Below are positions 42,879 through 51,837 of a DNA stretch of 64,000 nt, piece after piece. The stretch spans positions 1 to 64,000 of the forward strand of contig JAIYCH010000062.1 of assembly GCA_027488135.1 (NCBI GenBank). The letters are read 5' to 3'. The position numbers and the translations under genes are program-made. The stretch comes from Saprospiraceae bacterium (GTDB lineage: Bacteria; Bacteroidota; Bacteroidia; Chitinophagales; Saprospiraceae). The notes beneath the pieces are model-generated. The model worked only from the letters and a program-made list of their open reading frames with translations, did not search any database and was not told the origin of the DNA. Numbering within the stretch: position 1 is the stretch's first letter; each line of letters begins with the position of its first letter.

Positions 42879-44124
42879 AATCTAAAACTTCAGATATATA
42901 AGGTAAAATCTTATCCATTGTACCCATATTTTGGACAATATACGACGAAGCAATCATACCTACATTATTCCTATAATCTGGTTCGATTAATTTTTCCAAA
43001 ATACGCTGCCAATCTTTCACATTTTTAATAGAAAAGCCCCCTCCGTTCTCCACCAAAAAATGAGCCTCTGGGAAAGCCTTAAATTTAGGGCCAAAAATAA
43101 CGGGTATTTCATAAACGATAGGTTCCAAAAGATTGTGAATACCCTTTCCAAAACCACCGCCAACATAAGCCAGCTGCGCATATCGGTAAGCATATTTAAG
43201 GATTCCTAGGGTATCCAACAATAAAATACGTTCATTTCCAGTATATTCGGACGCATTTGTAAAGCGTTTGATACTATTTTCATCCTTTACGGCGGAGAAT
43301 AACAGATTTATTTGAAGGGATGATATTTCATGTGGTGCCCATATTATTTTCCAATTTTTATAAGCAGGATTAGATAAAAAATGCTGTAAAAAAGGAATAT
43401 CCACAGGCCAGGTACTGCCAAATATTATAGTTTCTGAGCCTAAAGTAAATGCCTCAATGATTTTATTTTTCCAAGGTTCTTCTTTATTATTTTTCACACT
43501 ATCTACCCTACTGTTACCTGCCAGGACGGTTTTACGAAGGTTAAATTTTCTGGCCATATCGATGTCCTTTGTATTTTGAAGAAAAAGAACAGTGAAAAGA
43601 CGACACATTTTTACATACCACGATGTATAGACAGGCATTTTTAATAAAGAGGGGGAAATGGTACCTGAAACAAGAAAAACCGGTATTTTTTGAAGGTTCA
43701 ACTCATTTAAATAATGGAACCACAATTCCTGTTTCACAAATAAAACCAAGCTTGGGCGAAGCGCATTAATCCATGTTTTGGCCATTTTTTGTCCATCTAA
43801 AGGAAGCGGAAAAACAGCATCTGCTTGAAAAAAGGAAGAGGGACGATTAAATCCAGAAGGAGAGAAAAAAGTTAGGATAATCAAATATTCGGGGAACCTA
43901 CCCTTGATTTCCAGAAGAATAGGTTTCACTTGCTCATATTCACCGAGGGAGGCACAATGCACCCAAACACATTTTGAGTTGGAACATAAGACGTCTATTG
44001 AATTTATCGCGTTTTTCGTTCGTTTTTGACCCTCAGTCCACAAACCCCATTTTTTTGAAAAAAGAGCTACAACAGGTGAACACAAATGAACAATAAAAAG
44101 GAGGAAGTTATACAAAAGAAGCAT
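42862..44124 (-). CDS. waaA: Kdo transferase (3-deoxy-D-manno-octulosonate transferase)
   Basis: A GT30 enzyme that adds Kdo to lipid A at the inner membrane, 420 residues. An N-terminal membrane anchor (LLLYNFLLFIVHLCSPVVAL) precedes the acceptor domain with WVHCASLGEYEQVKP, in which Glu62 is the catalytic base. The donor half has GSTWPVDIP, YVGGGFGKGIHNLLEP and PVIFGPKF with the CMP-Kdo binding features. It lies between an outer-membrane barrel candidate and heptose kinase, with a 9-base gap and a 17-base overlap. Confidence 0.94.
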   Translation of the reverse strand: MLLLYNFLLFIVHLCSPVVALFSKKWGLWTEGQKRTKNAINSIDVLCSNSKCVWVHCASLGEYEQVKPILLEIKGRFPEYLIILTFFSPSGFNRPSSFFQADAVFPLPLDGQKMAKTWINALRPSLVLFVKQELWFHYLNELNLQKIPVFLVSGTISPSLLKMPVYTSWYVKMCRLFTVLFLQNTKDIDMARKFNLRKTVLAGNSRVDSVKNNKEEPWKNKIIEAFTLGSETIIFGSTWPVDIPFLQHFLSNPAYKNWKIIWAPHEISSLQINLLFSAVKDENSIKRFTNASEYTGNERILLLDTLGILKYAYRYAQLAYVGGGFGKGIHNLLEPIVYEIPVIFGPKFKAFPEAHFLVENGGGFSIKNVKDWQRILEKLIEPDYRNNVGMIASSYIVQNMGTMDKILPYISEVLDYDSQW

Positions 44125-44133
44125 ATTTCCGCA

Positions 44134-44865
44134 TTAATATTTCAGAGAAGCCGGGTTTTTAAAAATCCTTGGGAAATGGTAACCCAGGTGAATTCCGGGT
44201 TGAAAAACCCAAAAAACAGCTTCATCCTTTGCGCCAGTATTAAAATTTACAGGTCTCCTATTCCAGGTTGGTGCGGCAAACAAATCTATGCCAACAACAA
44301 ATCGGGTTAACTGTGGTTTAGCCGTAGGATTATAGGAGAAATTCACTAAAGCGCCTGGTCCGTTTGATAATCTGTCATACCCTTTTCTGTACTCACCACT
44401 TATCTGAGGAACCACACGGGACGGATCGTCCTGAATTCTGATTTTGTGTTGAAAAAAGCCTCCATACACATCGACATTAAGCCTTTTGAGGAAGACAGAA
44501 GTATTATTAAAGCGCCAACCTCTGCCAAATCCTAAAAACCAGGCTCTCTGCCTCAGTTGAATAACTGCCGGATTTTTATCATTTCCAATGAGATATCCTT
44601 CTGGGGTGATTAAATTAGAAAAAATATTCTCCTTCACCAATGCACCGAATTGAAAAAACCCAACGGCACTCCAAACGAATCGTTTTTTGGGTGGTTGATA
44701 AGCAAAAACAGCCGTGGTACGAAGGGAAGGACCAAATCGATTTTTCATATCCAAAACAGGCGATTGAGCGCCATAATGAATATTTAAGAATAGGGTTGGT
44801 TCTTCATTTTGAGCAGAAAGAAAACCATAAAACAGTAAGAATGAAAAGGTAGTAAATAATCTCAT
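44134..44865 (-). CDS. Outer-membrane beta-barrel candidate
   Basis: A 243-residue protein from ATG 44865, with a signal peptide (MRLFTTFSFLLFYGFLSAQ). A longer frame starting at 44919 runs through a -7 box and is rejected. The mature part alternates aromatic-ended strands (LRTTAVFAYQPPKKRFVWSA, FFQFGALVKENIF, FVVGIDLFAAPTWNRRPV), ending with GIHLGYHFPRIF, in keeping with an 8- to 10-strand barrel. No named family was recognised. It lies directly before waaA (9 bases), so it may be linked to lipopolysaccharide assembly or simply be expressed with it. Confidence 0.72.
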   Translation of the reverse strand: MRLFTTFSFLLFYGFLSAQNEEPTLFLNIHYGAQSPVLDMKNRFGPSLRTTAVFAYQPPKKRFVWSAVGFFQFGALVKENIFSNLITPEGYLIGNDKNPAVIQLRQRAWFLGFGRGWRFNNTSVFLKRLNVDVYGGFFQHKIRIQDDPSRVVPQISGEYRKGYDRLSNGPGALVNFSYNPTAKPQLTRFVVGIDLFAAPTWNRRPVNFNTGAKDEAVFWVFQPGIHLGYHFPRIFKNPASLKY

Positions 44866-44916
44866 TTTAATACTTTCAAAAGGAAGTTTAAATAAAAAAG
44901 AACGCTTATCTTGTGA

Positions 44917-44924
44917 CAAAATTA
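44917..44924 (-). promoter_or_regulatory. Putative -7 box for the barrel/waaA/heptose kinase operon
   Basis: TAATTTTG on the minus strand fits TAnnTTTG, 51 bases before ATG 44865. The -33 region is only TTTTC at short spacing. The box overlaps the upstream start of the longer false frame (44919). Confidence 0.4.
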
Positions 44925-44937
44925 AACATATTTAACA

Positions 44938-45879
44938 TTGAAAAGAATACTAATTGCAGGAGCTGCGGGTTTCCTTGGATCTCACTTATGCGACCGATTT
45001 ATAAAAGAGGGTTATGAAGTTATTGCTATAGATAATTTATTGACTGGAAGTTTAGCGAATATAGAACACTTATTTCCATTAAAGCAATTTACCTTTTATT
45101 ATCATGATATAACAAAATTTGTACATATAGCTGGAGACTTGGACTATATACTCCATTTTGCCTCCCCTGCCAGTCCCATTGATTACCTGAAAATGCCTAT
45201 TCAAACATTGAAAGTAGGTGCATTAGGTACACATAACTTATTGGGTTTAGCCCGTGAAAAAAATGCGAGAATATTAGTTGCTTCTACATCGGAGGTATAT
45301 GGAGATCCATTAGTGCATCCGCAATCAGAAGATTACTGGGGAAATGTAAATCCAGTGGGTCCGAGAGGGGTTTATGATGAAGCCAAAAGGTTTTTAGAGG
45401 CCATTACCATGGCTTACCATAATTTCCATCAGGTAGAAACCAGGATAATTAGAATTTTTAACACTTATGGTCCAAGAATGCGTGTTGAAGACGGACGGGC
45501 ACTGCCGGCTTTTTTCGCACAAGCCATTAAAGGAAAAGGCTTACCAGTATTTGGTGACGGATCGCAGACAAGATCTTTTTGTTATGTAGATGATTTAGTG
45601 GAGGGCATTTACAGGTTATTATTGAGTGACTATGCCTTACCTGTAAATATTGGCAATCCAGACGAGGTAAGTATATTGGCGTTTGCCCATGAAATACTTG
45701 CCCTCGTGAATAATCCAACGGCATTCATCGATTTCCTTCCGCTGCCTCAGGATGACCCTAAGGTTAGACAACCAAATATTACTTTAGCTAAAAAATTACT
45801 GGACTGGGAACCTAAGGTAAATAGGCGGGACGGTTTAGAAACTACCTATAATTATTTTAAAGAAGTTGTAAATCCATAA
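44938..45879 (+). CDS. UDP-glucuronate decarboxylase (UDP-xylose synthase)
   Basis: An extended short-chain dehydrogenase of 313 residues that makes UDP-xylose for surface polysaccharide. It begins with a TTG codon (44938), confirmed by the NAD motif GAAGFLGSH starting at residue 8; no ATG exists before that motif. The block [35 protein letters not shown] is diagnostic of UXS (SDR YxxxK near residue 145). The sequence lacks the N-terminal membrane part of eukaryotic UXS. It is followed by rmlB after 2 bases. Confidence 0.92.
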   Translation: MKRILIAGAAGFLGSHLCDRFIKEGYEVIAIDNLLTGSLANIEHLFPLKQFTFYYHDITKFVHIAGDLDYILHFASPASPIDYLKMPIQTLKVGALGTHNLLGLAREKNARILVASTSEVYGDPLVHPQSEDYWGNVNPVGPRGVYDEAKRFLEAITMAYHNFHQVETRIIRIFNTYGPRMRVEDGRALPAFFAQAIKGKGLPVFGDGSQTRSFCYVDDLVEGIYRLLLSDYALPVNIGNPDEVSILAFAHEILALVNNPTAFIDFLPLPQDDPKVRQPNITLAKKLLDWEPKVNRRDGLETTYNYFKEVVNP

Positions 45880-45881
45880 TA

Positions 45882-46940
45882 ATGAATTTTTCTACCGTCG
45901 TATTGATTACCGGAGGCGCCGGTTTTATAGGCACTCATCTGGTAAAACACTGGGTAAAAACCTACCCTAACCAATTGGTTATCAATGTAGATTTATTGAC
46001 CTACGCAGGCAATTTAGAAAATTTAAGGGACATTGAAAATAGCGAAAATTATAAGTTTATCAAGGGGGATATTCGGGACGCTGATTTTCTTTCACAACTT
46101 TTTATAGATTATCCCATTGATTCCGTTATCCATTTAGCGGCAGAATCGCATGTTGACCGATCCATAACTGACCCTCAATCGTTTTTGGAAACCAATATTC
46201 TGGGTACTTTTCAGCTTTTAAATGCCTGTAAAAATGCGTGGAAGGACCAAACGGATGGAAAACTATTTTACCACGTTTCAACGGACGAGGTATTTGGATC
46301 ATTAGGAGAAGAAGGCTATTTTACAGAGGAGACTGCATACGATCCGCGTTCACCCTATTCAGCATCGAAGGCGGCATCTGATCACCTGGTACGTGCGTAT
46401 TTTCACACTTATCATTTGCCTGTTGTCATTTCAAATTGTTCCAATAATTATGGACCTTATCAATTTCCTGAAAAGTTAATTCCCCTCATGATAAGGAACA
46501 TTATTGGAATGAAGAACTTGCCTGTTTATGGCGATGGCAAAAACACCAGAGACTGGCTTTGGGTTGGCGATCATGTTTCGGCCATAGATTTAATATTCCA
46601 CCGTGGAGAAAAGGGTGAAACGTATGCCATAGGTGGCCATAATGAATGGCAAAACCTGGCTCTTGTCCAATTTTTATGTCAGTCTATCGATAAGAAATTG
46701 GGAAGAGAGGAAGGTACTTCAGAGAAATTAATAACATTTGTTACAGACAGAAAAGGACATGATCGCAGGTATGCCATTGATGCAACCAAACTTAAGGAAA
46801 AACTTGGGTGGGAACCCCAAATAAGCCCTGAAGAAGGCATGGTAAAAACCGTCGATTGGTATGTTGGTAATGCCGAATGGCTTGATTCTGTAACTTCTGG
46901 AAGTTATCAGGAGTATTATAAAAAGCAGTATCAGGACTAA
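45882..46940 (+). CDS. rmlB: dTDP-glucose 4,6-dehydratase
   Basis: An SDR enzyme of 352 residues that converts dTDP-glucose to the 4-keto-6-deoxy sugar on the way to rhamnose and related sugars. Motifs: ITGGAGFIGTHLV, DLLTYAGNLENL, HLAAESHVDRSI, STDEVFGSLGEEG (with the dehydratase Asp/Glu), YSASKAASDHLV (Tyr-x3-Lys), NNYGPYQFPEKLIPL and GDGKNTRDWLWVGDH. It starts 2 bases after the UDP-xylose synthase gene; the other rml genes are not in the window. It overlaps the HMG-CoA lyase gene tail to tail by four bases. Confidence 0.95.
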   Translation: MNFSTVVLITGGAGFIGTHLVKHWVKTYPNQLVINVDLLTYAGNLENLRDIENSENYKFIKGDIRDADFLSQLFIDYPIDSVIHLAAESHVDRSITDPQSFLETNILGTFQLLNACKNAWKDQTDGKLFYHVSTDEVFGSLGEEGYFTEETAYDPRSPYSASKAASDHLVRAYFHTYHLPVVISNCSNNYGPYQFPEKLIPLMIRNIIGMKNLPVYGDGKNTRDWLWVGDHVSAIDLIFHRGEKGETYAIGGHNEWQNLALVQFLCQSIDKKLGREEGTSEKLITFVTDRKGHDRRYAIDATKLKEKLGWEPQISPEEGMVKTVDWYVGNAEWLDSVTSGSYQEYYKKQYQD

Positions 46941-47791
46941 ACCGAGGTTTCATTATATAACCTTCGGGCCATTTCTAAAGCTTTTTCTAGTTTATCGAGG
47001 TTGAAAAAAGTTGGATCATTCAGACCCTCCACATATTTAATCATATTTTCCATAGGCATATTACCTACCAGATCATCTTTAGCCATTGGGCACCCACCGA
47101 AACCTAGCAAAGCACCATCAAATTTCCTGCAACCCGCTTTATAGGCTGCATCCATTTTGCCGAGCCAGTCTTCCGGTCTGGTATGAAGGTGAACACCGAT
47201 GTCAAGTGTAGGAAATTGATTGGAAGTAAACTCAAAAACCTCTGTGATTTTTTCTGGAGAAGCTATACCGATGGTATCAGAAAGTTGAAGAGAACGAATA
47301 CCCAGAGGCAGCATTCTACCTAACCAATAATCTATAATGTCAATACTCCAGGGATCATTATAAGGGTTTCCAAAACCCATGGAGAGGTAGAGAATTAAAT
47401 TTTTTCCTGACTCTTCGCAAAGATTTTGAATTTCAGCTACCCGTTCAAAAGCCTCATTTAAAGTGGCGTGAGTATTTCTGATTTGAAAAGTTTCAGAGAT
47501 TGAAAATGGGAAACCAATAAGGTCAATTTTATCGAATTGTGAGGCCTGCAAGGCTCCTTTATAATTGGCTACAATAGCAAGTAATTTGGTATTATTTTTG
47601 TTTAAGTGAGGCACAATATCAGCCGTATCAGCCATTTGCGGGATGGCTTTGGGAGACACAAAACTTCCAAAATCTAAGGTATCAAAGCCAATATCCAGGA
47701 GAAGATTCAAAAAATTAATTTTCTTTTCCGTAGGAATAAAATGCTTTAAACCCTGCATGGCATCTCTTGGACACTCGATTAATCGCAGCAT
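46937..47791 (-). CDS. Hydroxymethylglutaryl-CoA lyase
   Basis: A 284-residue TIM-barrel lyase that splits HMG-CoA to acetoacetate and acetyl-CoA at the end of leucine catabolism. The N-terminal CPRDAMQG corresponds to the family's EVGPRDGLQ (Arg and Asp for catalysis and metal). GVHLHTRPEDW carries two metal-binding histidines, and GFGGCPMAKDDLVGN is the HMG-CoA lyase signature with the active-site Cys. Related homocitrate- or citramalate-type enzymes lack that signature. No other leucine catabolism gene is adjacent. Confidence 0.9.
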   Translation of the reverse strand: MLRLIECPRDAMQGLKHFIPTEKKINFLNLLLDIGFDTLDFGSFVSPKAIPQMADTADIVPHLNKNNTKLLAIVANYKGALQASQFDKIDLIGFPFSISETFQIRNTHATLNEAFERVAEIQNLCEESGKNLILYLSMGFGNPYNDPWSIDIIDYWLGRMLPLGIRSLQLSDTIGIASPEKITEVFEFTSNQFPTLDIGVHLHTRPEDWLGKMDAAYKAGCRKFDGALLGFGGCPMAKDDLVGNMPMENMIKYVEGLNDPTFFNLDKLEKALEMARRLYNETSV

Positions 47792-47873
47792 TACGTATAA
47801 ATTTGTTTTTTATAAACCCTTGAACTATTAATAAAACGCATAAGTATCTATATTGTGTTCAAATAAGTAAAGA

Positions 47874-48089
47874 ATGAGTAAATATAAAAATCTATTAACC
47901 ATCTTAGGATTTTTACTGGTAGTAACAGGGTTCTTAAGTATGATAGTAAGAGTTGTTGGATTAAAATTTTCCTTTCTGTTATTTTTGGAAAGTTGGGGTT
48001 CATTGGTAGGCTTCGTCCTAAAATTATTAATAATAATGATTGGCTTTATATTAACTTATCTGGGCCAAACCAATTTTTCAGGTAAGTAG
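47874..48089 (+). CDS. Small two-helix membrane protein
   Basis: A 71-residue protein with two hydrophobic segments, residues 7-27 (LLTILGFLLVVTGFLSMIVRV) and 44-63 (LVGFVLKLLIIMIGFILTYL), joined by a short loop. The N terminus MSKYKN and a C terminus rich in polar residues suggest both ends are in the cytoplasm. It has no relatives that I recognise. It lies between two minus-strand genes, converging on the LuxE-like gene with 6 bases between the stops. Confidence 0.6.
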   Translation: MSKYKNLLTILGFLLVVTGFLSMIVRVVGLKFSFLLFLESWGSLVGFVLKLLIIMIGFILTYLGQTNFSGK

Positions 48090-48095
48090 GAAAGA

Positions 48096-49097
48096 CTAAC
48101 TCAGGTGGTGGACGAGTAAATTACACCCCCTGATTTCAGCATTATCCAGCCTACCCAAAATTTCAAAGGTACCGTCCTCACATTTTCTACCTAAATCGTC
48201 TGTTGCAATAAAGGAGATAGAATCTTTATTGGCTAAATCAATAATATTTACGGCACCAACCTTACCATTGGGCACTTCACGAAAGGGATCTGTGATATCT
48301 CTGATTAAAACTTTAAGAGAGGAAGATTCGTAGAAATAGCCATCGGCGGGAGCGTAGGCTTGTGATAGTAATTCAGTCATTCCATATTCCGAGTGAATAT
48401 GATTAACACCAAAGGCCGTTTTTAAAATATCATGGAGTTCTGATCTGGGAAGCTCTCTACCCTGCCCTTTCATTCCTCCTGTTTCCATAACGATGAGTTC
48501 TGGAAATTGAAAGGTAAAATCAATGGCAAGCGATAAAAGAGCGAAGGAAACACCTAATAAAACGACAGGTATATTTTCTGATTTAGCTTTTGCCAGCAGG
48601 GTAATCAAGCTCTCCTTATGATGTAGAAAAAAACCCGAATAATCTTGAAATTTACTTTTCCCAATAAAATACCCTGCCATATCCACTAAAGAAGAGCCTT
48701 TCCTTTCTAAATAATGAGGTAAAAGGGCCATAAAGGCATAATTTTCCACCGGGCCATACCTTTCTTCAAAGCAACGCTCTGTGTTTTCCAAATAATTATT
48801 TAGGGAACGAACGGCGTGATTACTTTGTGTGGAACCAGAAGTACCACTGCTTGAAAAAATAATTTCTGGTTCCCAGGAACCTGTTTGAATCAATTGATGT
48901 TTGAAAAAGTGAACGGGTAAATAAGGTATGGAAAATAAATTTTCCTGATTAGGCAAACAATTTGGGAGAAGTTCAAGGAATTTCTGATATAAAGTATTAT
49001 TTTTTGACTGGAATTGAAATATTTCCCAGGCTCGGTCATTAAAATCCTTCGTATTGTTCGCAACGATATGACGGTATTTCGTGTTATCATTAGCCAT
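48096..49097 (-). CDS. LuxE/PaaK-type acyl-protein synthetase-like protein
   Basis: A 333-residue adenylate-forming enzyme of the LuxE family. The nucleotide motif IIFSSSGTSGSTQS, HSEYGMTELLSQAY (motif like YGMTE/D of acyl-protein synthetase) and TDDLGRKCEDGTFEILGRLDNAEIRG (the C-terminal hinge) are visible. LuxE itself activates fatty acids for luciferase, but no luxCDAB genes are in the window; in other Bacteroidota such proteins are single genes of unknown substrate, perhaps activating an acyl group for surface polysaccharide. Divergent from the lipoprotein gene at 49128. Confidence 0.8.
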   Translation of the reverse strand: MANDNTKYRHIVANNTKDFNDRAWEIFQFQSKNNTLYQKFLELLPNCLPNQENLFSIPYLPVHFFKHQLIQTGSWEPEIIFSSSGTSGSTQSNHAVRSLNNYLENTERCFEERYGPVENYAFMALLPHYLERKGSSLVDMAGYFIGKSKFQDYSGFFLHHKESLITLLAKAKSENIPVVLLGVSFALLSLAIDFTFQFPELIVMETGGMKGQGRELPRSELHDILKTAFGVNHIHSEYGMTELLSQAYAPADGYFYESSSLKVLIRDITDPFREVPNGKVGAVNIIDLANKDSISFIATDDLGRKCEDGTFEILGRLDNAEIRGCNLLVHHLS

Positions 49098-49127
49098 TTA
49101 ATCGTTTTTGTTTATAAATTTTCAATC

Positions 49128-49649
49128 ATGAAATCGATGTCATTCACAAGCTTTGCGTACTGGATATTAGCTATAACTCTTATTTTAACAGAGAGTTGTT
49201 CGCGCCCGCCAGAATTCCCCAATGAACCTGTTATCGAATACATAGGATTAAGCAAAAATACAATTATTCAAAGTAGAAGTAGTCAATTACCTCAAGATAC
49301 CATTGAAATAAGCTTCAAATTTACTGACGGAGATGGAAATTTAGGCAATGCGGACAGCGTAAATATTTTATTAACTGATAGCCGGGACGGGTTTAACCAC
49401 CTATTTAAAATAGGTGAAATACCACAATTAGGTGCAGGCAGAGGGATACAAGGAAATATAAAGCTCTCGTTAACGAATAGATCTGATACCCGATATTTTT
49501 GTTGCACTTTCCCAAACACGCGCCTGACCTGCATAGCCAGCAACAGCTTTCCCAAAGATTCCTTATTCTACAGCATAAAAATAAAGGATAGGGCTGGAAA
49601 TTGGAGTAATACTATCAAGACAGAAAATATCACCATTTTATGTCAATAG
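49128..49649 (+). CDS. Lipoprotein of unknown function
   Basis: A 173-residue protein from ATG 49128; a longer frame from 49014 runs over the divergent LuxE-like gene. The signal peptide ends in LTESC, a lipobox, so it should be a lipoprotein. The mature part has a beta-rich sequence with FTDGDGNLGNADSV, a Ca-binding-like loop that is common in Bacteroidota surface lipoproteins, and IKIKDRAGNWSNTIKT at the C terminus, resembling an Ig-like strand pattern. A 19-base palindrome lies within the coding region at 49398-49416. It converges on hemF with 4 bases between the stops. Confidence 0.8.
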   Translation: MKSMSFTSFAYWILAITLILTESCSRPPEFPNEPVIEYIGLSKNTIIQSRSSQLPQDTIEISFKFTDGDGNLGNADSVNILLTDSRDGFNHLFKIGEIPQLGAGRGIQGNIKLSLTNRSDTRYFCCTFPNTRLTCIASNSFPKDSLFYSIKIKDRAGNWSNTIKTENITILCQ

Positions 49650-49653
49650 TGCG

Positions 49654-50550
49654 TTAAATCCAATTGATACCTTTCTTCAAATGGGACAAGGTAAATTCCT
49701 CAGGCGAACCATTATCCACCTGATGGTCATATTCCCAGGAAGCCATAGGCGGCATGCTTACAAGAATAGACTCCGTTCTTCCATTGGTTTCCAGTCCAAA
49801 TTTAGTTCCTTTATCCCAAACCAGATTAAATTCGACATATCTACCGCGCCTGACATACTGCCATTTCTTATTTAGGTCATTAAAAGGACGATCATAAGTG
49901 CGTTGAAGTATGGGGATATAAAGCGAGCAAAAAGATTCCCCCACCCCTTTAACAAAATCAAAAGAAGCCTCTTTATCCTCTCTTTTAGCAGCTACCAACC
50001 TGTCAAAAAAAATACCCCCAACGCCCCTTGTTTCCTTTCTGTGGGGAAGAAAAAAGTAATCATCTGCCCAATTTTTAAAGGTAGGATAAAAAGAAAGATC
50101 ATGCAAATCACACACATTCTTCAGACCTGTATGAAAAAAGACAGCATCTTCAGGATCGATATAATGAGGAGTCAAATCAATACCACCTCCAAACCACCAC
50201 AACCCGTTATCCATTTCAAAATAACGAACATTCATGTGAATTATAGGTGAAAAGGGATTAGATGGGTGCAAAACGATAGAAACGCCTGTAGCGAAAAAAT
50301 CACCTGCAGGAATATTTAAACCTTTTGCTGCCTTTTCATTTAAGACACCTTCGACAGCAGAAAACATAACGCCCCCTTTCTCAATCTTTTTACCGTTTAA
50401 GACCATACTGGTACCGCCGCCACCTTCAGGTCTTTTCCAGGCGTCGACTAAAAAAGGAGTACCGCCATCAGCAGCAGATAATTGTTGGCAAATATCTTCT
50501 TGTAAGGACTTAAAATAGTTACTAATAGGAATCATAATATGGTTTGTCAT
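49654..50550 (-). CDS. hemF: Oxygen-dependent coproporphyrinogen III oxidase
   Basis: A 298-residue aerobic enzyme of haem synthesis that makes protoporphyrinogen IX. Family signatures: GGGGTSMVLNG, MNVRYFEMDNGLWWFGGGIDLTPHY (substrate and dimer region), HRKETRGVGGIFFDRL, GRYVEFNLVWDKGTKFGL and the C-terminal SMPPMASWEY. An in-frame ATG at 50535 would give MIPISNYFKS, and cannot be excluded. Together with hemH it shows an aerobic haem route. Confidence 0.95.
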   Translation of the reverse strand: MTNHIMIPISNYFKSLQEDICQQLSAADGGTPFLVDAWKRPEGGGGTSMVLNGKKIEKGGVMFSAVEGVLNEKAAKGLNIPAGDFFATGVSIVLHPSNPFSPIIHMNVRYFEMDNGLWWFGGGIDLTPHYIDPEDAVFFHTGLKNVCDLHDLSFYPTFKNWADDYFFLPHRKETRGVGGIFFDRLVAAKREDKEASFDFVKGVGESFCSLYIPILQRTYDRPFNDLNKKWQYVRRGRYVEFNLVWDKGTKFGLETNGRTESILVSMPPMASWEYDHQVDNGSPEEFTLSHLKKGINWI

Positions 50551-50606
50551 TTAGGTATAGCCTATAAAATTTGTACATTACTCAGGCAAAACACAAAAAT
50601 ACTAAA

Positions 50607-51479
50607 ATGGCGTCAGCAGAATTAATTTTAAGCCCAAATGGTAGAATTTATCATCTCGATTTATTGCCAAGTGAAATAAGCGCTACCATTATATTGGTTG
50701 GAGACCCTGGTCGTGTTAGCCAGGTATCCAAAAAATTTGACAAAGTGTTCGTGCAAAGAATCCACAGGGAATTTATTACACATACAGGCATTATAGGAAA
50801 AACGCCGGTTTCTGTCGTAAGCACTGGCATTGGTACCGATAATATTGATATAGTTATCAATGAACTGGATGCCTTAGTGAATATTGATTTTGCTACCGGA
50901 AAGCCGAAGGATACGCATACCACCTTAACTTTTATAAGAATAGGCACCTCAGGTTCACTGCATGCATCTATTCCCATTGATAGTTTTCTATTAAATACCC
51001 ATAGTCTCGGCTTAGATAACTTGTTATCCTTTTATGATGTAGAAAACAATCAGGCATTAGAGGCATTTAATGTTAAAATACAGGTAAAATACCCAGCATT
51101 AGCTTTATTGCCTGTAAAGCCCTATTTAACTGCCGCCGATGAATCTTTAATTCAATTTTTTAAAAATGAAATGCAAACGGGAATAACCTTGACAGCTCCG
51201 GGATTTTACGGTGCTCAAGGTCGGCAATTACGCATAAAGAGTCGCATGAGAAATTTTTTGGAAACGATAGCCAGCGAAGAGAGAGAGGAAACGAGCATTA
51301 CGAATTTCGAAATGGAAACAAGTGGCATCTATGGATTGAGTACCCTTTTAAACCACAAGGCTGTAAGCTGTAATGTCATTCTTGCCAACAGACCCCTGAA
51401 CATTTTTAGTCAGAAAGCAAATGAAAGCATAGAAAAATTAATCGATTTGGTACTCGCCCGTTTGATAAAAGAAGAATAG
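50607..51479 (+). CDS. Nucleoside phosphorylase (uridine/purine type)
   Basis: A 290-residue protein of the PNP/UDP family from ATG 50607. Family blocks: IILVGDPGRVSQVS, VVSTGIGTDNIDIVINELDAL, FIRIGTSGSLHASIPIDSFLL and the C-terminal NFEMETSGIYGLSTLLNHKAVSCNVILANR, in which EMET binds the ribose. Uridine phosphorylase is the closest named type by feel, but base specificity is not certain. A longer frame from 50571 adds 12 non-conserved residues. A terminator-like hairpin follows at 51491, but its T run is on the other strand. Confidence 0.88.
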   Translation: MASAELILSPNGRIYHLDLLPSEISATIILVGDPGRVSQVSKKFDKVFVQRIHREFITHTGIIGKTPVSVVSTGIGTDNIDIVINELDALVNIDFATGKPKDTHTTLTFIRIGTSGSLHASIPIDSFLLNTHSLGLDNLLSFYDVENNQALEAFNVKIQVKYPALALLPVKPYLTAADESLIQFFKNEMQTGITLTAPGFYGAQGRQLRIKSRMRNFLETIASEEREETSITNFEMETSGIYGLSTLLNHKAVSCNVILANRPLNIFSQKANESIEKLIDLVLARLIKEE

Positions 51480-51484
51480 GACAT

Positions 51485-51516
51485 AAAAAAGGGACAAGAA
51501 TCAGACTCCTTGTCCC
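51485..51516 (-). terminator. Intrinsic terminator reading leftwards, owner unknown
   Basis: GGGACAAG (51491-51498) and CTTGTCCC (51509-51516) form an 8-bp stem with a 10-base loop. On the minus strand it is followed by TTTTTT (51490-51485), a textbook terminator. No minus-strand protein gene ends here; the SRP RNA ends about 320 bases away and has its own T run. On the plus strand it sits 11 bases after the phosphorylase stop, without a T run. Confidence 0.75.
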
Positions 51517-51660
51517 GCTAAATGGTATGTTAGATAACCTCTCTCCGATGTATGTGCTATGATTAGTATAACAAATAATACTATAACGGGATTAAAATGC
51601 TATTATTTTGGTTACAAAATGAGCATTTATAAAGAATATCTATATCTCGTTAATCATAAA
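51517..51660 (-). ncRNA. Candidate small RNA (unsupported beyond its signals)
   Basis: Between a -7 box TATATTTG (minus strand, 51673-51666) and the terminator at 51485-51516 lies an AT-rich stretch without a plausible gene. A transcript of about 170 bases from near 51660 would be consistent with both signals. The -33 region is not convincing and no RNA family was recognised. Confidence 0.3.
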
Positions 51661-51837
51661 CAGTTCAAATATAGTAATCTATCCTTATATATAATTAATA
51701 TATTAAAAAAATATTTCAATAATTTGATTATATACCATATAACAAAATGATATACAATGGTTTAAAAAATTTATCGAACCGAATAAATTTTTTAGGTATA
51801 ATGGTAAAAAGGGGATGGAAAGGAGGAAAAAAAATAA

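Noticed and set aside
48890-49127. Upstream extension of the lipoprotein reading frame from 49014
   Set aside because: It overlaps the divergent LuxE-like gene start and places a signal peptide in the middle of the protein; ATG 49128 gives a proper lipoprotein signal.
51559-51750. 63-codon plus-strand frame in AT-rich DNA after the phosphorylase
   Set aside because: Composition is Ile/Tyr/Asn/Lys-rich as expected from random AT-rich sequence, and no promoter or context supports it.
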